Of a stretch of 64,000 nt of DNA, positions 58,224-64,000 are shown piece by piece. The notes under the pieces are model-generated. The model was not told the origin of the DNA. It saw nothing but the letters and a program-made list of their open reading frames with translations, and did not search any database. This DNA is from Akkermansiaceae bacterium (GTDB lineage: Bacteria; Verrucomicrobiota; Verrucomicrobiia; Verrucomicrobiales; Akkermansiaceae), in the NCBI GenBank assembly GCA_025457665.1, contig JALOTY010000012.1, positions 1 through 64,000 on the forward strand, in the 5' to 3' direction. Each line of letters opens with the position of its first letter. The stretch's first letter is position 1. The position numbers and the translations under genes are program-made.

Positions 58224-58750
58224 GGCATGGGCCGGGTCAAGGTTTCCGAAATGCATGCGAGGAGCGTGCGGTGGACGTGTTTGAGCATCTTGTAGATGGC
58301 CATCTGGGTCCGATTGGATTCACGAGCAATGGCATCCACCGATTGCTCTTTTTGATAGCGCGATTGAAGAACGGCGCGCTGCCGATCGGTCAGATGCTTG
58401 AGGCAGGTGCGCAGCGCGGCGAGTCGGTCATCGTGGTGGATCGCCTGCGCGGCAGCTTCATCCGCGAGGAGGGCAAGAGTCTCCTCAGCCAGCGGAATGG
58501 GCAGCCTCTGCTGCCGCCGGTGCCATTCCAACGCGAGTAGACGAGCGAATCCGATGCCCCAAGCGACAAAGGGACGTCGCTCATCATAGTCATCGAATTT
58601 CCGCCACATCCTCTCAGCCAAATCCTGCAGAAGGTCATCAGCGGCATGATGATCGTGCACCAGAGACACCAGGAAACCATGGAGTGCCGGCTGGGCCGTC
58701 ACAAAAAGCCGGGTGAAGCTGAGATGAGGATCATACGGAGGACTTTCCAT
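58220..58750 (-). CDS. ECF-type RNA polymerase sigma factor
   Basis: LVHDHHAADDLLQDLAERMWRKF, LTDRQRAVLQSRYQKEQSVDAIARESNRTQMAIYKMLKHVHRTLLACI. Confidence 0.88.
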   Translation of the reverse strand: MESPPYDPHLSFTRLFVTAQPALHGFLVSLVHDHHAADDLLQDLAERMWRKFDDYDERRPFVAWGIGFARLLALEWHRRQQRLPIPLAEETLALLADEAAAQAIHHDDRLAALRTCLKHLTDRQRAVLQSRYQKEQSVDAIARESNRTQMAIYKMLKHVHRTLLACISETLTRPMP

Positions 58751-59038
58751 GCGCTTTCACCCGGTATTGTCGCCGGTGATCGAAAACTAAACCTCCCTGC
58801 GACGGAAAAGTCGGAGAGTTTTTGTTTCGGCAACGAACCAGAAGTCCTCCCGCACAAGATCAGCGAGAGGCTACCCGCATTCACTCGAAGGTGAACGTTC
58901 CGGAGATCTCCTTGAACCGCGAATGCGCACCCTCATGGGAGAAGCGCCACAACAGGCAAATGCCTCCCGCCCCCCCTACCCTCTTTCAAAGGGATTGACG
59001 CTTCCCGTTTCAAACGGACCGTGTGGAAACTATCCCTT

Positions 59039-59449
59039 TTACCCGACCCACTGCCAATCGATGATGACTTCGATGTCGGGATGGAGGCTGTGGTGGACGG
59101 GGCAGCCGAGGGCGGCGGCTTCGAGGAGGGCGCGTTCGGGATGGTCGGCAGGGAGTGGAACGCGGAAATCGAGCTCCAAGCGACCGATGCGGCGGGGAGT
59201 ATCGGTGGCCATGATTTTCCGCACCTGCACGGTGGCCCCTTCCATGGCGATGCCCTTGCGTTGGGCCACGATGCCCATGATCGTCATCATGCAGGACCCC
59301 AGGGAGGTCGCGGTCAAATCGGTGGGCGAGAAGGCCTCGCCTCGGCCGTTGTTGTCGACGGGCGCATCGGTCTCAATGCGGGTGCCCGAAGGGCCGTGAA
59401 CGGCGGAGCAGCGCAGCCCGCCCTGATAGGAGATATCGACTTTAACCAT
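59039..59449 (-). CDS. OsmC-family protein
   Basis: GGLRCSAVHGPSG...AFSPTDLTATSLGSCMMTIMGIVAQRKGI, LEAAALGCPVHHSLHPDIEV. Confidence 0.88.
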   Translation of the reverse strand: MVKVDISYQGGLRCSAVHGPSGTRIETDAPVDNNGRGEAFSPTDLTATSLGSCMMTIMGIVAQRKGIAMEGATVQVRKIMATDTPRRIGRLELDFRVPLPADHPERALLEAAALGCPVHHSLHPDIEVIIDWQWVG

Positions 59450-62084
59450 CGTCTTCGTTCGTGTTTTCGGAGTCTTCCTCGGTTTCAGACATGCTGGATT
59501 TCGCCAGCACCACGCGGAAACCGTAGCTGATGTCATCGGCGGTAGGCGGCTGGGGATTCCGCGCGCCGATGTAGAGATCGTTTTCCTCAAAAGCGCGCCA
59601 ATCGCCACCGCGGAGAACGCCGTAGGGCAGAACCGGCGAAGGTTCTTCATCGAGCGGGGATTTGCTACTACGACTGTAGTCGTCGGACACCCACTCTTGG
59701 GCATTTCCCGCGAGATCGAAAAGGCCATCGGCCGTCGGGGTGAATGACCCCACGGGAGCGGTCACGGCAAAATCATCGAGGTAATTTTCGATCCGGCGGT
59801 CCGCAGCCAGCCCGGCGTTCATATCGGCAAAGTTCCCGCTGCCCTGCGGAGGCGGCCAGGCCAATCCCCAGGGGAAGATCCTTTCCTTCGACTGATCCCT
59901 GCGTGCCGGGGAGAGGCCCACGGTCTCGGTCACGCCTGCCATGTAACTCCACTCCCAATCGGTGGGCAGGCGGTATTCGAGGGTGCGGTTCAGGCGTTCT
60001 TCCGCCCTTTCCTTTTCGGTGAGCCAACGGCAGAAGGCCTCGCATTCCTCCCGGGAAAGGCCGGTGATCGGATGATTGATCGGTGGCCCGCCACCGGCTT
60101 CGGCATCCCACAAGGGCGAGGCGGGCATCGGGCTACCCGTGGCATCGGCATAGGCGCGGAAGTCTTGCCGACGGGTTTCCCAGGCCGATGCCATCCAATC
60201 CTTGCCCATGGGGACCAGCCTCATGCCCAGCGAGTTTTCCCAACGTTTGTCGAGGACCACGCTTTTGTTCGCGGCGAGAGTGATTTGCTCGTTGTGGGTC
60301 AGCCCGGCACCCAGATCGAAGTTGCGTTTTTCGGTTTTGTAGCCTTCGAGAGAGACTTCTAACAGCACCGGACCGGGGCGGACGCGATCGACCAGAAGAT
60401 AGCCGGAGGAAACCCCTCGGAATTCATCGTTGACGCGGATTTCCGCCCCGGGTGGATCGGTGCGGACCAGCAATCGTCCATAGGGAATCGGCCTAACCAG
60501 CAAGCGGAAGGGCGACCACCCTTTCCCCCGGAAGGCTTCCGGGAGTGAGGATTCGTCGGGATTGGAAATCGGCACCACAAGGGCTTCGTGATCCGGGGTG
60601 AGGTAGCCTTTCTCCACAGCATCGGTCATGAACCAATCGGCAAATTTCCGGGCTTCTTCCGGCGAGGTGTGGATGCCCGGCGTGCGGGCATTTGGCACAG
60701 GTGCCAGCACGCCGACATCAGCCGGCCTGCCCTGTGCCTCGCTGTAGGCCTTCCATGCCTTTTTGCCGAGCGGCTGGCGGCTTTCATGGGCATCGCCCAC
60801 CGGGCCGTATTCCATCTCGAACTGATCGGTCCACGGCACCATGGGTTCCGGGGGGGCGAAGATTTTCAGCGCCGCGGAAATGACCAGAGGTTCTTCTGCC
60901 GCAGAGGACGGAACCTCCACCTCCAACTCCTCGGGCTGGTAGCCTTGTTTGAGAATCCGCAGGGCGATTCGCTCCCCCACGGTGGCTTCGAGGACATCGG
61001 TGGGGGTCCGACCGATCAGCTCACCGACGTCTCCGGAGTCTTCGATTTCCACGACATCGGCACCGATGGGCGTGCTGGTGACCTTGATGAAAGCCCGCAC
61101 GGTTTTCGGCGCTGTTTCCACCGGACTGACCCAGCCGAGTTTTTCGGCAAAGGGGAGATGAGGAATGCTTTCCCAAGCGGCCCACATCGCCAGCCCTCCG
61201 ACGGCCATGGAGGCCACAAAGGCACCGATGGGGCGGCGGCGGCGGCGGCGTTTGCCGGAGCGGAGGTCGGTCAGCGCGCTGGCCAATTCGGCCGCGGTGC
61301 GGATCTTGCGTTTCGAAACATGGGGCTCGCAGACGTCGCAAATGATCTGATTGAGGGCCAACCAGGGCTTGCGTTCCGCACCTTGGGGAAGGTCGTCCGG
61401 CAGTTCGGGGAAATCGAGGCGATCCTTGCCCGTCGCCATCTCGTAAAGAACCTTGCCCAGCGAATAGACATCCGCCTGCGCCGACCCGGGACCCTCGGGG
61501 GGAACGAAACCTTCCGTTCCCACGAAGGTGCGCTGGCCACGGACGGCCACCAGCCCGATGTCGGCCAGCTTGGCCCGGCCATTGACGAAAATCACGTTGG
61601 CCGGCTTCACGTCGCGGTGGGCCAGACCTTGTTCGTGAAGGTGATGCAGGGCCTCGGCCAGACGCAGGCCCACATCCACGCAAAAGGCCGTCTCCAAGCG
61701 CTTTTCCCCGGCCCGCTTGATGTCGCTGCGGAGGGTTCGTGCCTCGTATTCGATGGGATTGATGTCGCAGCCGGTGACGATGTCATCGCCCAGCTCCATC
61801 ACGTAGTAATAGAACTGCTGCGCACCCGTGGACCTCCCGACGTGGAGGACATTCACCAATCCGGGATGATCCCGGGAAATCGGCTCGTATTTCAGGATGC
61901 CTTCGAATTCCCGTTCGAAACTCCGCTCGTCCTCGAAGTCCTCCCGCCAGAGGACTTTCACCGCCCGCAAGGCCCCGGTCACGCCACGCGCCAGCCACAC
62001 CTCACCATAGGCCCCGCCGCCCACGCGGCGCAGGACCTCGTGGTCAGGGATGATCGGATCAGGTCGGACTCTCGTCGTCGGCAT
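59442..62084 (-). CDS. Ser/Thr protein kinase with TM helix, PEGA-like repeats and C-terminal SUMF1/FGE-like domain
   Basis: VGGGAYGEVWLARG, GLAHRDVKPANVIFVNGRAKLADIGLV; TM after KRRRRRRP; LRIVKQGY-type PEGA segments; NSLGMRLVPMGKDWMAS...FDLAGNAQEWVSDDY...VLRGGDW. Confidence 0.9.
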   Translation of the reverse strand: MPTTRVRPDPIIPDHEVLRRVGGGAYGEVWLARGVTGALRAVKVLWREDFEDERSFEREFEGILKYEPISRDHPGLVNVLHVGRSTGAQQFYYYVMELGDDIVTGCDINPIEYEARTLRSDIKRAGEKRLETAFCVDVGLRLAEALHHLHEQGLAHRDVKPANVIFVNGRAKLADIGLVAVRGQRTFVGTEGFVPPEGPGSAQADVYSLGKVLYEMATGKDRLDFPELPDDLPQGAERKPWLALNQIICDVCEPHVSKRKIRTAAELASALTDLRSGKRRRRRRPIGAFVASMAVGGLAMWAAWESIPHLPFAEKLGWVSPVETAPKTVRAFIKVTSTPIGADVVEIEDSGDVGELIGRTPTDVLEATVGERIALRILKQGYQPEELEVEVPSSAAEEPLVISAALKIFAPPEPMVPWTDQFEMEYGPVGDAHESRQPLGKKAWKAYSEAQGRPADVGVLAPVPNARTPGIHTSPEEARKFADWFMTDAVEKGYLTPDHEALVVPISNPDESSLPEAFRGKGWSPFRLLVRPIPYGRLLVRTDPPGAEIRVNDEFRGVSSGYLLVDRVRPGPVLLEVSLEGYKTEKRNFDLGAGLTHNEQITLAANKSVVLDKRWENSLGMRLVPMGKDWMASAWETRRQDFRAYADATGSPMPASPLWDAEAGGGPPINHPITGLSREECEAFCRWLTEKERAEERLNRTLEYRLPTDWEWSYMAGVTETVGLSPARRDQSKERIFPWGLAWPPPQGSGNFADMNAGLAADRRIENYLDDFAVTAPVGSFTPTADGLFDLAGNAQEWVSDDYSRSSKSPLDEEPSPVLPYGVLRGGDWRAFEENDLYIGARNPQPPTADDISYGFRVVLAKSSMSETEEDSENTNEDDG

Positions 62085-62736
62085 TCTCTTCGAGGCGCGC
62101 TAGCTCCTTTTTCAATACGGCACCCACCCGGTGTTTGGCCAGATAGACTTGGGCCATGCTCACATTCAGGTGGTCCTGGACACGTTTCGCGTCCCACTGG
62201 CGGATCACGTAGTAGTCGAAAATCTGATACTGCTTCGGCGAAACCTGGGCCTTCACCCGGGAGAGCGCCGCGTCCGCGATGTTTTTCTTCCACTCCACAT
62301 CCCAGAGGCGCTCCAGAAGGTCGCCACGGGGGTCTTCGAAACGATCGATCACCGCGGTTTTCCGATCGGAATCCCAGTCCCCGCCCGCCATCGCCGTATC
62401 CTTCTTCCGTTTGCGGAACTGATCGTTGATCCGCCAGCGGGTCATGTTCATCAGCCAGGTCTTGAAGGAACCCTGTTCGGGATCGTAGAGCTTCTTCTTG
62501 CTCTGCTTGGCGATGGAAAGAATGGTCTCCTGCACACAATCGTGGGCCTCTTCCGGCCGCAGTCCGGCCTTGACCGCGACAGCATAAATGAGCCGCCAGT
62601 AGGTCTGGTAAAACTCATCCCAGGTCCGCTGGTCCTCCCAGTTGTCGAGCCTCGCAATCAGGCTCTTGCGGGTCTGCTCGTAGCCCTCTTGCAGGATGCG
62701 CTCGCGCTCCTTGTCGTCGTCCTCCTCGTCTGCCAT
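62059..62736 (-). CDS. ECF-type RNA polymerase sigma factor
   Basis: FYQTYWRLIYAVAVKAGLRPEEAHDCVQETILSIAK, GSFKTWLMNMTRWRINDQFRKRKK; 3' end overlaps kinase start by 26 nt. Confidence 0.87.
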   Translation of the reverse strand: MADEEDDDKERERILQEGYEQTRKSLIARLDNWEDQRTWDEFYQTYWRLIYAVAVKAGLRPEEAHDCVQETILSIAKQSKKKLYDPEQGSFKTWLMNMTRWRINDQFRKRKKDTAMAGGDWDSDRKTAVIDRFEDPRGDLLERLWDVEWKKNIADAALSRVKAQVSPKQYQIFDYYVIRQWDAKRVQDHLNVSMAQVYLAKHRVGAVLKKELARLEENADDESPT

Positions 62737-62916
62737 CGGCGCACCTCTACCATGCCGGGGGGCCGATGTCTTTCACGGAGTCCCGGAATGTGAGGATTCC
62801 CAAAAGTTTCCTTCGGATTTCCTGATGGTCGCCGCGAGCGAAGCGGCAATCTTCCGCTTTCCCCCGGGGCATTTCGGGTTCTATCCTCCCGGTCCATCAC
62901 CCGTGTGCATCCCCCC

Positions 62917-63450
62917 ATGCCACTTTCACCCCCCGACCCATCATCCACCCGCCAGGTCGAGAGGATCCGCGAAATCCTTGTCGGCCGCCAAATGCAGGGC
63001 ATCGAGCAACGCCTCGATCGCCTCGAAAGCCGCTTGCAGCCCATGCCTGTGGCCGATCCCGCATCCTTCGAATCCCTGCGCCGCGAGCAGCGGGAAGCGA
63101 TCACCCGCCTGCAGGACGACCTCGATGCCGAGAAACTCCGCCAGTGGGAAGAAACCCGCCGCCTCGCCGCCCAGATCCAGACCGTGGCCCGGCAGCGCCG
63201 TGAAATCGCCGATGAGGCAAAAGCCGCGGTGATCGATGACCTCAGACCCCGATTCGAAGAATGGCAGGGCAGCCTGCTGGCCTGGTTGGGACATCGGGAA
63301 AAAGAACTGGAGAAACGCTTTGAAAGCCGCCTCCGGGCCTTGAGTGGTCCTCTTCCCGCCCCATCCCCCGCCCTCGCGGAAGCCCTGCGGCGCTTTGCCG
63401 AAGCGGCCGAACAACTTGGACAAGCCTTCACCCCCCCCGCCTCCCCATGA
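62917..63450 (+). CDS. Hypothetical coiled-coil protein
   Basis: Heptad-like RQVERIREILVGRQMQGIEQRLDRLESRL; no family recognised. Confidence 0.6.
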   Translation: MPLSPPDPSSTRQVERIREILVGRQMQGIEQRLDRLESRLQPMPVADPASFESLRREQREAITRLQDDLDAEKLRQWEETRRLAAQIQTVARQRREIADEAKAAVIDDLRPRFEEWQGSLLAWLGHREKELEKRFESRLRALSGPLPAPSPALAEALRRFAEAAEQLGQAFTPPASP

Positions 63451-64000
63451 GTCCTGCCCTCCTGCCGCCACTGCCTCACGGAGGATCGGGCCAAGCCGTC
63501 CATCATCCTGCTCCCCTGCCGGGCATCCCCACGGAAATCGAAATCCGCCCGCAGCCCCGGGAAATCCCGCCCGTGCCGGCCTTTGCCGATCCCCAGTCGC
63601 CGGTCCGACCGGATTTCACCGATGCCGACCTCCGCGCCGCGCTCGGTTCCCTGCTCCCCCTTCCCGCCGCCCCGGCCATTTCCGGGGATCTCGAACCGCT
63701 GCTCCGCAACATCCTCCGCCGCACCCTGGCCGAGCACGCCCGGGGGCCCTTCGAAGAACCGGATCCGGTGCAGAAATTGAAATGGCGGATCGATGCCCTT
63801 TTCACCAGCCGCAGCTATGAAGAGGTCGTCGAAAGCCGCATCCGCCGCTTCCACGTGGAGGAGTGCTACCTTTTTGACAGCGACGATTTCGTGGTCATTT
63901 CCTACGCCAGTGCCAATCCCGCCCGCCATACCCAACCGCGGAAGGTCACCAGCACCGCCGCCCGGCTTTCCCACGCCATCACCCAGCTGAATGCCCGCGA
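63447..64000 (+). CDS. Hypothetical protein, N-terminal part (runs off right edge)
   Basis: ATGA overlap with upstream gene; ORF open to the window end. Confidence 0.6.
   Translation, partial: MSPALLPPLPHGGSGQAVHHPAPLPGIPTEIEIRPQPREIPPVPAFADPQSPVRPDFTDADLRAALGSLLPLPAAPAISGDLEPLLRNILRRTLAEHARGPFEEPDPVQKLKWRIDALFTSRSYEEVVESRIRRFHVEECYLFDSDDFVVISYASANPARHTQPRKVTSTAARLSHAITQLNAR

Noticed and set aside
61225-61260. GGC/GGCGGC run considered as a microsatellite
   Set aside because: It encodes the basic KRRRRRRP stretch next to the kinase TM helix, a normal positive-inside signal.
60588-62429. 613-aa + strand ORF antisense to the Ser/Thr kinase and sigma factor
   Set aside because: Covers two genes with strong motifs on the minus strand.

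Overview
High-GC bacterial chromosome segment, probably Verrucomicrobiota (judged from gene content and the prepilin cassette; not tested phylogenetically). Most of the window is ordinary chromosome: speA, purB, frr, pyrH, fmt, adk, aroB, galE, nuoBC, ispE, gap, ctaA, one tRNA-Ser, a zinc/manganese-type ABC transporter, several regulators and prepilin-like genes. The most interesting locus is 4320-11023. It is a translationally coupled pair (ATGA overlap): a SIR2-like/TIR protein followed by a 1753-aa nSTAND1-type P-loop NTPase with a predicted TM helix, WD40-like repeats and an alpha-solenoid C-terminus. It looks like an NLR-like NTP-dependent conflict or antiphage system. A secreted YbjN-like gene starts 8 nt after it. 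Other notable items are: a recurrent CTGTTAGA octamer in coding and non-coding DNA on both strands; a degenerate (pseudo-)trypsin paralog next to an HtrA protease; two paralogous helical-repeat secreted proteins; a five-gene ECF sigma/anti-sigma/two-sulfatase operon coupled by four ATGA overlaps; a Ser/Thr kinase with a cysteine-less SUMF1 domain coupled to a sigma factor; a possible sRNA; a tiny ORF with a strong terminator; and a dispersed-type inverted repeat. All product names come from reading motifs in the translations. No database search was run.
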